From assembly GCA_013398055.1 (NCBI GenBank), contig VZRS01015009.1:1-64000 (forward strand): a DNA stretch of 64,000 nt, read 5' to 3'. Source of the DNA: Ifrita kowaldi. Taxonomy: Eukaryota > Chordata > Aves > Passeriformes > Cinclosomatidae. The notes below the pieces were generated by a model, which was not told the DNA's origin, searched no databases, and saw only the letters and a program-made list of their open reading frames with translations. A program made the translations under genes and the position numbers. Positions 48,901 to 57,984 of the stretch are shown here, in pieces; position 1 is the stretch's first letter; the number at the start of each line of letters is the position of its first letter.

Positions 48901-51900
48901 TGGTGCCAGCATGAATGATGACTCAGATTTCTGTCCATGGAGCAGCCTGTGGGATCAATGGAGTTCTCCTCTTGTGGTGCACCATTTGTTTGCAGAGCAG
49001 CTGTTCCCATCTTGGACAAAATAGGCAGCTTTAGTTTCCCCCATCAGCTGCTGTCCCTGTGTTGGTGTCCTGGCTGAGGGTTTCACATAACTTCCAGATT
49101 TAAAGAACCTCTGTCCTCAGCCACAGAAAAAGAAGCCAGTATCATACTGCGTAGAAATCCACCTGAGATTTGTTAATATTTATTTTTTCTGGTGTTTCCG
49201 ATCTTAACATGCAGTAAGACCTCCATTCTGTAACTGCCAAAGGAGTGGATTGGAACCTTTCTCTGACAAGGATCTCTTGAAGAATGTGAAGTAACAGTTA
49301 GCTCAGGTATTAATAATAAAGACTAAATTAAATGTTTTTCATTTTTGATCATGCAGAACATCTGCCAGCGCATGAGTGCTGGAGAAAAGGAGTCTAGGCT
49401 CTTCTCTACTTTCTCTGATTGGGTGGGGTTCTTTTGGATTTTTTATTATTGTGTATCTTTATTTTGGTTTTCCCCACTTTCCTTTTCTTTGAATGCAATT
49501 AAAAAAATTGCTTTCTTTGGATACTTGAGAAAGCATGGAAATCAGAGACACGATGTCAGTGACATTTCTTGTCTATAGCTGGGAAATTGCTCCAGGTACT
49601 TCACTGAACAAAACACAAAAAGAGAAGTAGGACTAATTTTAGATCTTGCCCTTCAGTTTCCTCCATCACAGTTCCATGTGGAAATCCAACCTTGTTTATC
49701 CAAATTCTTTGCAAATGATGGTCTCTATTAGAAATGCTTGCATGAAGCCCATTCTCACTTTGCTGCCTGCACCCTCAATATTTGCTTTTCATGACTAACT
49801 CTGAAGATTTCTAATGCCTTGCTCTTCCATCTGAATTTTTTATGGCTGTGAGAGCTTTTGAAATTTCAGGTTATTTGCATGGCAGCATGTTATTTAAAAA
49901 AACATCTGGACAAAGAGAACTGTCATATTTATAAACTGATGTCTATATTAAAACAAATTTTGGCTCATAAATCAAAACCTCAGTTACCAGTCTTTCAAGT
50001 GCTCAGCGGTTTCATGCTCTTGTCATAGAGCCATAGAATATTCTGAGCTGGAAGGGACCCATCAGGATCATCGAGTCCAACTCCTGACCCCACAAAACAG
50101 CTCAAGAATCCCACCATGTGCTTGAGAATGTTGTCCAAATGCTCCTTGGCAGGCTTGAGGCTGTGACAGCTTCCCTGTGGAGCTTATTCTAGTGCCCAGC
50201 TACCCTCTGGATGGAAAAGCTTCTGATAGCCAGCCTAAACCTCCCCTGACTCATCTTCATGCTGTTCTTCAGATGATGACATTAATCTTAAGAAGAGGAT
50301 TGCCCTTTGAGACCACATCCATTTTTGTGAACGCAGGGATGTCAGCTCTGATGCAGAGTCCCCTGAGCCTCAGTTATCTGGGAGACTGGAAGAGTGGCCA
50401 GGGCAAGTCTCGTGGGGTGTTTGCCCTTTTGCATACTCATACTTCTCCATACTCAGCTGCTTGCCTGGATGGAGCTCCGGGCTGTCCTTGCCATCTGAGC
50501 AGGAGCTTCTCAGCAAGGTCCTTGCCCTGCCAAGGATGGGCAGAAAGTGAGAACTCAGCTCATGCAAACTGATATTCTGTGAGGGGCACAGTGTTACCCA
50601 CCAGCTGCAGAGCAGCCTCTGTGCAAGCTCCTGTTCTCTTGCAGCCACTGGCAGGGTAATTGGGACTGAATTGCTGCTTCAGTTTGGATCCTGGGAGTCT
50701 CTCAAGGATTTCCCTGGTAAAAGCATGACAAACGTGTCTGTAGGAGAGTGGGGAATTCTCCTTAGCTGAACTCCATGTGAGAGCAGCCACCCAGCCAGGG
50801 AGGAGAGTTAAGCCAGCTGTAACACAGGAGCTGGGGCAAAAATTNGTCATATTTATAAACTGATGTCTATATTAAAACAAATTTTGGCTCATAAATCAAA
50901 ACCTCAGTTACCAGTCTTTCAAGTGCTCAGCGGTTTCATGCTCTTGTCATAGAGCCATAGAATATTCTGAGCTGGAAGGGACCCATCAGGATCATCGAGT
51001 CCAACTCCTGACCCCACAAAACATCTCAAGAATCCCACCATGTGCCTGAGAATGTTGTCCAAATGCTCCTTGGACTCTGGCAGGCTTGGGGCTGTGACAG
51101 CTTCCCTGTGGAGCTTATTCTAGTGCCCAGCCACCCTCTGGATGGAAAACCTTCTGATAGCCAGCCTAAACCTCCCCTGACTCATCTTCATGCTGTTCTT
51201 CAGATGATGACATTAATCTTAAGAAGAGGATTGCCCACATCCATTTTGGTGAACGCAGGGATGTCAGCTCTGATGCAGAGTCCCTTGAGCCTCAGTTATC
51301 TGGGAGACTGGAAGAGTGGCCAGGGCAAGTCTCGTGGGGTGTTTGCCCTTTTGCATACTCATACTTCTCCATACTCAGCTGCTTGCCTGGATGGAGCTCC
51401 GGGCTGTCCTTGCCATCTGAGCAGGAGCTTCTCAGCAAGGTCCTTGCCCTGCCAAGGATGGGCAGAAAGTGAGAACTCAGCTCATGCAAACTGATATTCT
51501 GTGAGGGGCACAGTGTTACCCACCAGCTGCAGAGCAGCCTCTGTGCAAGCTCCTGTTCTCTTGCAGCCACTGGCAGGGAAATTGGGACTGAATTGCTGCT
51601 TCAGTTTGGGTACTGGGAGTCTCTCTCAAGGATTTCCCTGGTAAAAGCATGACAAACGTGTCTGTAGGAGAGTGGGGAATTCTCCTTAGCTGAACTCCAT
51701 GTGAGAGCAGCCACCCAGCCAGGGAGGAGAGTTAAGCCAGCTGTAACACAGGAGCTGGGGCAAAAATTTTGCAGAGAGAAAGTGCATTTGTGTCTGTAAG
51801 AATTGCAGCAGCAAAGCTCAGTCTTTTTTTTCTGCCCTGGTGGTGTCTCTGCTCCTTCCCCTCAGAGCATCTTTACTGCAACAGTTCTTGTCTCTTCAGA

Positions 51901-54900
51901 CCTATCAACAATATAGAAATATCTGGAAAACTCTACTGCTGCAGATGCTGCTGCAGCCCTGCCAGCACTGGCAATGCAAAGGGATCTTACACGGGGGAAG
52001 CCGTGGCCGTAGCTGTCTGCTAAATATGCTGTGAACACAGATAGTCTGACAGGCTCATTACAGGGAAAGGCTGAGTGGCAGATCATTTCTTCCTGCAGGA
52101 ATCAGACAGGAATTTAATTGAATGGTATCTACAGCAGTGGTAGGAAGCTTTTGAAATTGTAAAGTCATAGAATGGTTTGAATTGGAAGGGATCTTAAAGA
52201 GCATTTTGTTCCAACACCCCTGCTGTGGGCAGGGATACCCTTCCACTACGCCAGGTTGCTCAGAACTCCATCCATCCTGAACTTGAACAATTCCGGGGAT
52301 GGGGCATCCACAGCTTCTCTGGGCAACTTATCACACACATAATGAGGAATTTCTTCCTAGTATTTAATCTAACCCCCTCCCCTCTTTCTGTTTAAAGCCA
52401 CTGCCCCTTGTCCAGTCACCACATTCCCTTGTACAAAGTCCCTGTCCAGCTCTCTTGTAGCTCCTTTAGGCACTGGAAGGGGCTCTAAAGTCTCTCCAAA
52501 GCCTTCTCTCCTCCAGGCTGAGCAGCCCCAGCTCTCTCAGCCTGTCTCCATAGCAGAGGTGCCCCAGCCCTCTGATCACNGTGCAAGCTCCTGTTCTCTT
52601 GCAGCCACTGGCAGGGAAATTGGGACTGAATTGCTGCTTCAGTTTGGGTACTGGGAGAGTCTCTCAAGGATTTCCCTGGTAAAAGCATGACAAACGTGTC
52701 TGTAGGAGAGTGGGGAATTCTCCTTAGCTGAACTCCATGTGAGAGCAGCCACCCAGCCAGGGAGGAGAGTTAAGCCAGCTGTAACACAGGAGCTGGGGCA
52801 AAAATTTTGCAGAGAGAAAGTGCATTTGTGTCTGTAAGAATTGCAGCAGCAAAGCTCAGTCTTTTTTTTCTGCCCTGGTGGTGTCTCTGCTCCTTCCCCT
52901 CAGAGCATCTTTACTGCAACAGTTCTTGTCTCTTCAGACCTATCAACAATATAGAAATATCTGGAAAACTCTACTGCTGCAGATGCTGCTGCAGCCCTGC
53001 CAGCACTGGCAATGCAAAGGGATCTTACACGGGGGAAGCCGTGGCCGTAGCTGTCTGCTAAATATGCTGTGAACACAGATAGTCTGACAGGCTCATTACA
53101 GGGAAAGGCTGAGTGGCAGATCATTTCTTCCTGCAGGAATCAGACAGGAATTTAATTGAATGGTATCTACAGCAGTGGTAGGAAGCTTTTGAAATTGTAA
53201 AGTCATAGAATGGTTTGAATTGGAAGGGATCTTAAAGAGCATTTTGTTCCAACACCCCTGCTGTGGGCAGGGATACCCTTCCACTATGCCAGGTTGCTCA
53301 GAACTCCATCCATCCTGAACTTGAACAATTCCGGGGATGGGGCATCCACAGCTTCTCTGGGCAACTTATCACACACATAATGAGGAATTTCTTCCTAGTA
53401 TTTAATCTAACCCCCTCCCCTCTTTCTGTTTAAAGCCACTGCCCCTTGTCCAGTCACCACATTCCCTTGTACAAAGTCCCTGTCCAGCTCTCTTGTAGCT
53501 CCTTTAGGCACTGGAAGGGGCTCTAAAGTCTCTCCAAAGCCTTCTCTCCTCCAGGCTGAGCAGCCCCAGCTCTCTCAGCCTGTCTCCATAGCAGAGGTGC
53601 CCCAGCCCTCTGATCACCTTTATGTCCCTCCTCTGGACTCACTCCAACAGATCCACGTCCTCCTAATATTGTGAGCTTCAGGGCTGGAGGGAGCTCTGCA
53701 AGTGGGGTCTCACCTGGGCAGGGCAGAGGGGCACAATCCCCCTCCCCTGCTGCCCACGGTGCTTTGGATGCAGCCCAGGACACGTTTGGCTTTCTGGGCT
53801 GCCAGTGCACGTGGCCAGCTCATATCCAGCCTCTCACCCACCGACACCCCTGAGTCCTTCTCAGGGCTGCTCTCAATCCCTTCATCCCCCAGCCTGTACT
53901 TGTGCTTGGAATTGCCCTGACCCGTGTGCAGGACCTTGCACTTGGCCTTGTGAACTTCTGTGCTCTTGTACACAGGCACAGCTGTAAACAGTGTGCTGGC
54001 AGTAAATCTTGCATTCAGGTGGCCTGGGGATGGTGTGGCCACGTGTAAATGGAGTTCACACAACTCAGAGCCAGTTGAGGATAAGCTGTTCAGCACTGAT
54101 GTAATGCAATTACTTAAACACTGCTGTAGGGGACAGTTCATCTGAGAGCCTGGTGCTAATGACAGATGTGACTAAAATCCGTCCACGTTATCAGCTGCCT
54201 TTTGTCAGTGACTGAAAGCCATTGACATCAAACTGAGCTGGCAGCTTGCAGGACGTCAGCAAACTCCAGCAGTTTCAACACCTTGGTAAAATTACATCAG
54301 CACCTGATGATGGTGGTAGGTTTGTGCTATGTCTGTGATCCTGGCTGAGGCAAGCAGCTTGATTTCTCCCCCTCTTCTCCAGAAATAATGGTGATAGTTT
54401 TGAAATTGGAGATGTGCGTGCTGGTGGTTGGGAGGATGTGATGCAGTGATTTGATTACAGCTAAAAAGGATTTTTTCAGTCTTGTACAAACAAAATGTTA
54501 CTCAGCTAGTGTAGAAGTGACTAAATCTGGAAGCTGTTGACATAAATATAATGCTGAATAATGAAGATTCCTTACATTTCTCTGAGTGCTTTGTAGACAG
54601 GGTTTTTAGAAAACGTCCCTAATGATGTTGGAGACAAGAGAAAGATTTCTCTGGTTTTTTTTTTTTTTAAATCCTCTTAGGAAACATGATTATCCTCAAT
54701 AAGTAGTATTCTCAAAACCACATGTAATCCTAAGGGAGTGTATTTTAAGGCATATGTATTTATTTAACTCAGAACATTTCAGAATACATTCAAAACAATG
54801 GCAATCTGAGGTTAAATGTGTATTAAGTCATCTTCTGGTGCAGGATCATTTCCTTCCTTTGCTGGATGCCCACGTGCCTAATCTGTTCTTCATTTGAGTG

Positions 54901-57499
54901 ACTCAGGCTGTTGAGCTCCCCTGGCTGGCTGCTGGAGATTCTTCCTAGAACCTCTCTGCTCTTACTGGAAAACATTCTTGTTCGTCAAGCTGGAAATCAT
55001 TTCCTGATCTCCTACAGATCCTCATTTTCTTGGCTCCCCTGCTAAGGCTTCTTCCCTGATCGATTCTTTAATTTCTACAGCCTTTAAACACTTGCAGATA
55101 ATACTAATATTGATTCCTGTAACAGTATTAATAACAAAGCTCTTTTCATCTAACACATACGAAGCTTCCCAGCAGTACTGCAAGCCATTAAAAGTATTTA
55201 TTTCATGGAGGAATAATGTCACACAGAGGAAGATTGTAAATGAACTACATAGATTTTGCTCCCCAAAGCTTCTTTCTTCTTACCTCTTTGGGCTGTAGTT
55301 TGTGGCTTTTATTCCTAATGAATAAATGTAGAATAATACAAAGTACAGAAAAAGGGGGAGGTGATGTGTGCAGAGTTTGAAAATTATATCTGGCAAAAAA
55401 AATGCATTAAAAAACAGTGTGGAAGGCATAGAGGCAAAAAACGAAGGCAAGGGAGGATGAATTCAAGGCTTTTATTTATATTTTGATTAGGTCAGAATAA
55501 ATCTGAAAACCAAAATTTGCACCCAGGTTTTCTCAAAAAGGATTCACTGAAATGTTGCTGGCCAGGAAATTGGACATAAAGTGTTGCTGTCTGTGAGGCT
55601 GAGCTGCAGCATTTCCCCATGAGCTACAACTGCTCATCACTCAGAAAGTTGCACCTGCAGGTACTGCTGGAGATGATGATGGAAAGAGACACCTTAGAGC
55701 CTTCAGCCTGGGTGTCAGCAATAGGAGTGGCTGTGCCATGGCTGTGCAGCACTAATCACTGGGGTTTTATTGATTTGATATGTGTAAAATTGTCCAGCAT
55801 GCCCAACAGCTGGGATTCTCAGTGCACAGAAAAGGAGAAAATGCACATCATTTTTTGGGTTTGGACAATACCTGTGTCCTCAGGTTATACCCCACTCTGC
55901 TGGTTTTCCAGGAGAAAATAGAACTCCTTTCTTAATAGGTTAACACTTGATTATTTCCATTTATGATGGAAAATGGAGGAAGAGAGAGAGTTTCTACTCT
56001 GGCTTTTGGGTGTAGAGCAGATGTCACAATCTTTAATACCGTACTTCAGCCCTGTGCTGTTGGGAATTACTTAAAAATCCCCATCTCAGCAGTGACTTTC
56101 ATGCTGAAACCAGAGTCTTCTTCACTGTCCATCACATCCTGTTCTCTGCCCCCCTGGGTGCTTGCAAGCCCTTATGCTTTAATGAATAATTCTCCTCAGT
56201 CCTTTTTCAGGTCACCAGTGTTATGTGTGAAATAAGCCAGGAATGGGAAGAACTTGCCTCAGCCCCACCAAATGCATCCTCCAAACTCAGTGCACTCTGG
56301 TTCATCACTGCAGTGGTTTTACACTCCTTCAGTGAGATTTTGGACTCTCTAGTGCTTTTGTGCTCAAAGTGATCTGAATTAATTTTCTCAACCTTTCTGC
56401 ACAACCCTTTATCAAAAGCTTGCTGAAGACTAGGTATGCTAATGAAAAACACATTAAAAATGCATGGCACGTGGGACAAATAACTGCTTCAGCTATAAAA
56501 ATATATTAGATGTTTTCATTTGGAATATGCAGAATAGGGAAGTCTTTCTACCACATGCTTTTGATAAAGCCGTAAAGCACTAAATGCAAATGGGCCGTTG
56601 CAAATGATTAAAATGTAATGCTCCTAAATGTTTCAGTAATTAAAAATGCATCCTGTGTTCTTAGCAGTGGAGTTATTACATGTCTTCCTGTCTTAAATCA
56701 GTCAAAGGTCTTTGCTGCATTTCCCTGGCACGTTCCTGAGCAGCAGTGCTTCAATGCCCATTTCAGTTTTGTGCAGACTGAATTAAACACTTGGCAGGTT
56801 GATACACGGTAGCTAGAAAGTTTTACAAAGATTAATATTTTACTGAGCTTTGAAGAAATCTGAAGCCTCCTATAAAAAGAAATTAAAGAAAAGCCTGATG
56901 ATTTACTGCAGATTTGATTTGTTAGTCTGTTTGTTTTTTAAGTCTGAATAGTCATGGGATACCGTTTGTTCTGCTCTTAAATTGGATTGCATCCAACAGT
57001 ACATCCTGGGCACTGACTGGATAAATTCAGGTTGATAAATTCCCTGGTTTACAGCGGTTTCAACATCTGAAAAACAATAGAAAGGTTCCTGGTTATCTCT
57101 CCCTTGCCAACACTGCTGGGCAGAAGCTGCTGAGGGAGGACAAAAATGTGGTTTTCAGGTACCTCCTAGAGCCAGCCAGCAGCAAACGGCGTCTGGGAAT
57201 TGCGACACTTCCGTTTTTCCCTGTCTGCCTGGTGGATCCGTTCAGACTCACTTCTAACAAGCACTGGATGCTTTTCTTCCCTGCTTGCAGACCCGGACAC
57301 AGAGGTTTGCCTCCACGCCCTGAGGCTCCTGCAGTCGGTGCTCCTGGAGCCAGAGGTGTTGGCCAGGTCGGGCGCCGAGGTGCGCGAGACGCTGCCCTTC
57401 CAGCGCATCGTCGCCCTGTCCCAGAGCCGCAATGCAGAGCTGCAGGCACTCGCTAAAGAACTACTTGAGGATCTTAAAATATTTGAGTACGAAGCATAG
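24915..57499 (+). CDS. HSF2BP: HSF2BP / MEILB2, heat shock factor 2 binding protein (8 coding exons, 336 aa, complete)
   Basis: From family knowledge this is a meiotic protein that recruits BRCA2 (with BRME1) to double-strand breaks so that RAD51 and DMC1 can load; it was first found as an HSF2 binder. Coding exons: 24915-24950, 27102-27252, 31721-31824, 35937-36086, 40001-40139, 41467-41584, 46039-46142, 57291-57499. Every junction is GT-AG and the phases give 336 codons, against 334 in human. The N-terminal coiled coil is about residues 18-125 (EEFVKVKRRDLERLTTEVMQ, RQQLNEAKQQLLQQAEYC). The armadillo-like C-terminal domain is about 125-336 (TMESFVKSL, LALAGIVTNVAALACGREF, LYNVSINLKGLKYISESPGF, EVCLHALRLLQSV). 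It is head to head with RRP1B across a CpG island. The least certain part is exon 1, whose ATG context is weak. Identification is from remembered human sequence. Confidence 0.97.
24951..27101 (+). other. HSF2BP intron 1, no further feature seen
   Basis: The first 200 bp are still CpG-rich island; the rest is AT-rich intron without recognisable repeats or exons. The frame of exon 2 stays open upstream to an ATG at 26994, but that stretch is the branch point and polypyrimidine tract. Confidence 0.6.
27102..27252 (+). CDS. HSF2BP: HSF2BP coding exon 2
   Basis: Residues 13-62 plus one base, with TKEEFVKVKRRDLERL and TEVMQLRDFLPKIVNGDIL, the conserved first coiled-coil helix. The acceptor is TTTATTTCAG and the donor GTGAGT. 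Leaves in phase 1. Confidence 0.96.
28000..30470 (-). pseudogene. possible degenerate antisense coding remnant, parent unknown
   Basis: The minus strand carries several protein-like, Lys/Ser/Glu-rich runs broken by stops and frame changes. Examples are EEKEAAFTINLGELKKKMKW near 29600, GFSKLFKTPSVSQPNGPEVL near 28900, and KLIEDLEDLMELGTDPDALQ near 28190. The tract is GC richer than the flanking intron. The SKLFKTP motif is reminiscent of repeats in Ki-67-like chromosomal proteins, but I cannot name the parent. It could instead be an unrecognised old repeat or chance. The boundaries are approximate. Confidence 0.25.
31020..31076. repeat. 19-bp tandem repeat containing a perfect hairpin
   Basis: AATTTCTGATAACATCAGG at 31020-31038 is repeated from 31039 and again in shortened form (ATAACATCAGAAG). 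Within it, AATTTCTGAT and ATCAGAAATT form a perfect 10-bp inverted repeat with a 3-nt loop at 31039-31061. Confidence 0.75.
31139..31245 (-). repeat. CR1 LINE 3' tail fragment
   Basis: ATCATAGAATCACAGAATGG, TTTGGGTTGGAAGGGATC, CCATGGGCAGGGACAACTTT. About 105 bp of the CR1 3' end in antisense. Confidence 0.93.
31721..31824 (+). CDS. HSF2BP: HSF2BP coding exon 3
   Basis: Residues 63-97 (KKEEEIEQLRMDCEHFRARL, then ETAQADCMREKK), a continuous coiled coil. The acceptor is TGTCACAG and the donor GTAGAT. Ends in phase 0. Confidence 0.96.
31825..35936 (+). other. HSF2BP intron 3
   Basis: A 4.1-kb intron holding one CR1 tail at about 35215-35375. A 148-codon plus-strand open frame (32676-33122) and a 110-codon minus-strand one (33621-33953, partly coiled-coil-like) resemble nothing I know. 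Confidence 0.6.
35215..35375 (-). repeat. CR1 LINE 3' tail fragment
   Basis: ATCATAGAATCATTGTGTCA, AGTTTGGACTGGAAAGG, then GTGGGCAGGGACAACTTCCA and TAGACCAGGTTGTTGAGAGC. It is diverged, truncated and antisense. Confidence 0.9.
35937..36086 (+). CDS. HSF2BP: HSF2BP coding exon 4
   Basis: Residues 98-147: LRQQLNEAKQQLLQQAEYC, TEMGAAVCTLLWGVSSNEE, then VKSILGG. It spans the end of the coiled coil and the start of the armadillo-like domain. The acceptor is GTTCCAG and the donor GTAAGT. Phase 0. Confidence 0.97.
36087..40000 (+). other. HSF2BP intron 4, no further feature seen
   Basis: A 3.9-kb AT-rich intron. I see no CR1 tail, exon or RNA gene, only short A-rich runs such as the one near 36640. 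Confidence 0.55.
40001..40139 (+). CDS. HSF2BP: HSF2BP coding exon 5
   Basis: Residues 148-193 plus one base: KAVKFFTITAQTMESFVKSL, SEDMKQQDLDSEENQFVLAL, AGIVT. The acceptor is CTTGCAG and the donor GTAAGT. Leaves in phase 1. Confidence 0.96.
40140..41466 (+). other. HSF2BP intron 5, no further feature seen
   Basis: A 1.3-kb AT-rich intron. A 198-codon open frame on the minus strand (40587-41183) shows no recognisable family features and looks like chance. Confidence 0.55.
41467..41584 (+). CDS. HSF2BP: HSF2BP coding exon 6
   Basis: Residues 194-232 plus two bases: NVAALACGREFLVSSSRELL, DTMMHLLGDMKPGLCNKFK. Two overlapping GT donors exist; GTATGT at 41585 gives the correct phase 2 and restores Val at the junction, whereas GTGTAT two bases earlier would shift the frame. 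The acceptor is TCCCACAG. Confidence 0.95.
41585..46038 (+). other. HSF2BP intron 6
   Basis: A 4.5-kb AT-rich intron. It contains a short CCAA tetranucleotide run at 42865-42882 and several A/T homopolymers. No exon or transposable element is recognisable. Confidence 0.55.
42865..42882. repeat. CCAA tetranucleotide run
   Basis: About four uninterrupted copies of CCAA within a longer A/C-rich stretch (42853-42896). Confidence 0.75.
46039..46142 (+). CDS. HSF2BP: HSF2BP coding exon 7
   Basis: Residues 233-267 plus one base: LMLMSLYNVSINLKGLKYIS, ESPGFIPLLWWLLN, nearly identical to the human armadillo-like domain. The acceptor is AATTCTAG and the donor GTAAGT. Leaves in phase 1. Confidence 0.97.
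49922..50844. repeat. Duplicated block A, copy 1 (923 bp)
   Basis: Begins GTCATATTTATAAACTGATG and ends GGCAAAAATT directly before the N at 50845. Copy 2 follows immediately. The copies differ by a few substitutions and three small indels (+7, -9, +2 in copy 2), which cancel so that both are 923 bp. Confidence 0.95.
50023..50225 (-). repeat. CR1 LINE 3' tail fragment (copy 1)
   Basis: CATAGAGCCATAGAATATTC, GAGCTGGAAGGGACCCATCA, ATCATCGAGTCCAACTCCTG, a CR1 tail subtype different from the others in the window. The far boundary is approximate. Confidence 0.87.
50845..50845. other. Single-N assembly join
   Basis: One N exactly at the end of block A copy 1; the next base restarts the sequence found 924 bp earlier. 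This is typical of two overlapping contigs joined without merging. Confidence 0.9.
50846..51768. repeat. Duplicated block A, copy 2 (923 bp)
   Basis: Near-identical repeat of 49922-50844, with small indels including ACTCTGG inserted near 51072 and nine bases missing near 51235. It includes the CR1 tail again at about 50947-51150. Confidence 0.95.
51543..52579. repeat. Duplicated block B, copy 1 (1037 bp)
   Basis: Starts GTGCAAGCTCCTGTTCTC and ends CCCTCTGATCAC at the N of 52580. It recurs with an offset of 1038 at 52581-53617, almost base for base. Its first 226 bp overlap block A. Confidence 0.95.
52165..52579 (-). repeat. CR1 LINE 3' fragment cut by an N join
   Basis: TCATAGAATGGTTTGAATTG, GGAAGGGATC, GTGGGCAGGGATACCCTTCC, GGGGATGGGGCATCCACAGC. 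The element stops abruptly at CTGATCAC before the N, while the second copy continues, so the truncation is artificial. Confidence 0.94.
52580..52580. other. Single-N assembly join
   Basis: One N interrupts a CR1 element in mid-sequence. Sequence after it restarts 1038 bp back. This has the same signature as the N at 50845. Confidence 0.9.
52581..53617. repeat. Duplicated block B, copy 2 (1037 bp)
   Basis: Near-identical to 51543-52579, with rare single-base differences (for example CTACGCC against CTATGCC in the CR1, and a local GAGTCTCTCTC against GAGAGTCTCTC rearrangement). It runs on without a break into unique sequence and the rest of the CR1. Confidence 0.95.
53203..53962 (-). repeat. 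CR1 LINE 3' fragment, longest in the window (about 760 bp)
   Basis: Antisense CR1 from the tail (TCATAGAATGGTTTGAATTG) through CTCTGGACTCACTCCAACAG, TTTGGCTTTCTGGGCTGCCA and AGGACCTTGCACTTGGCCTT, which is the end of the reverse transcriptase ORF region. It is 5' truncated and non-functional. Confidence 0.95.
57291..57499 (+). CDS. HSF2BP: HSF2BP coding exon 8 and stop
   Basis: Residues 268-336 and stop TAG: PDTEVCLHALRLLQSVLLEP, FQRIVALSQSRN, AKELLEDLKIFEYEA. The acceptor is CTGCTTGCAG. It is more GC rich than the other HSF2BP exons. Confidence 0.96.
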
Positions 57500-57681
57500 A
57501 AGAGCTCTACGACACCAAATGCTTACGTCTTTCCTATATTTTTATGCTGCAAGAGTTGTTGGAGATGGGCTTGACTGAAAAAAAAACCTCTGTCTCAGTT
57601 CCTCTGACAAAATCCTTTTCGGGAATTAGGTAACCCAACTAAAGTTGTACCTGGGAAAACGTGTTGGGTTTTAGCTGCCCA

Positions 57682-57687
57682 AATAAA
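57682..57687 (+). terminator. HSF2BP proximal poly(A) signal candidate
   Basis: AATAAA about 180 bp after the stop codon, followed by a GU-rich stretch (TTGGGTGGTCTGGTAG) at the right distance for a downstream element. Confidence 0.6.
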
Positions 57688-57978
57688 ACCTTGGGTGGTC
57701 TGGTAGAGATGGGACAGGCCTAATTTCTTTGAGCAGAATTTTATTGATAATGGGTTTCCAAACTGGTCCAGTTTATGTTGTATATTTGCTGTCTAGATGG
57801 AGTAAAATATACTCATTCATTGATAACAGTTCATTGCAGTGGTAAATAATCCTTTTGGTCCATCTGTGAGAATTACTGTACTGTGAGGAAAACTTTGTTG
57901 CCTTTCATAACTCTTCTGTGTCAGAATGCACCCCAAGTTCCAGTTTTATTGTTGTTATTTCTCACCTCTTTCTATTGT

Positions 57979-57984
57979 AATAAA
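57979..57984 (+). terminator. HSF2BP distal poly(A) signal candidate
   Basis: AATAAA in TTGTAATAAAACTG, about 480 bp after the stop, with T-rich sequence downstream. It could give a longer 3' UTR isoform. Confidence 0.5.

Larger units (their letters stand above)
46143..57290 (+). other. HSF2BP intron 7 (11 kb, last intron)
   Basis: The longest intron. It contains the two N-joined duplicated blocks (49922-53617) and the CR1 elements within and after them. The remaining sequence, about 46.2-49.9 kb and 54.0-57.2 kb, shows no exon or identifiable repeat. Confidence 0.6.

Noticed and set aside
51769..53072. Identical pairs of open frames at 51769-52086 and 52807-53124, at first sight a tandem gene family
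   Set aside because: They are copies of the same non-coding block duplicated around the N join, not genes.
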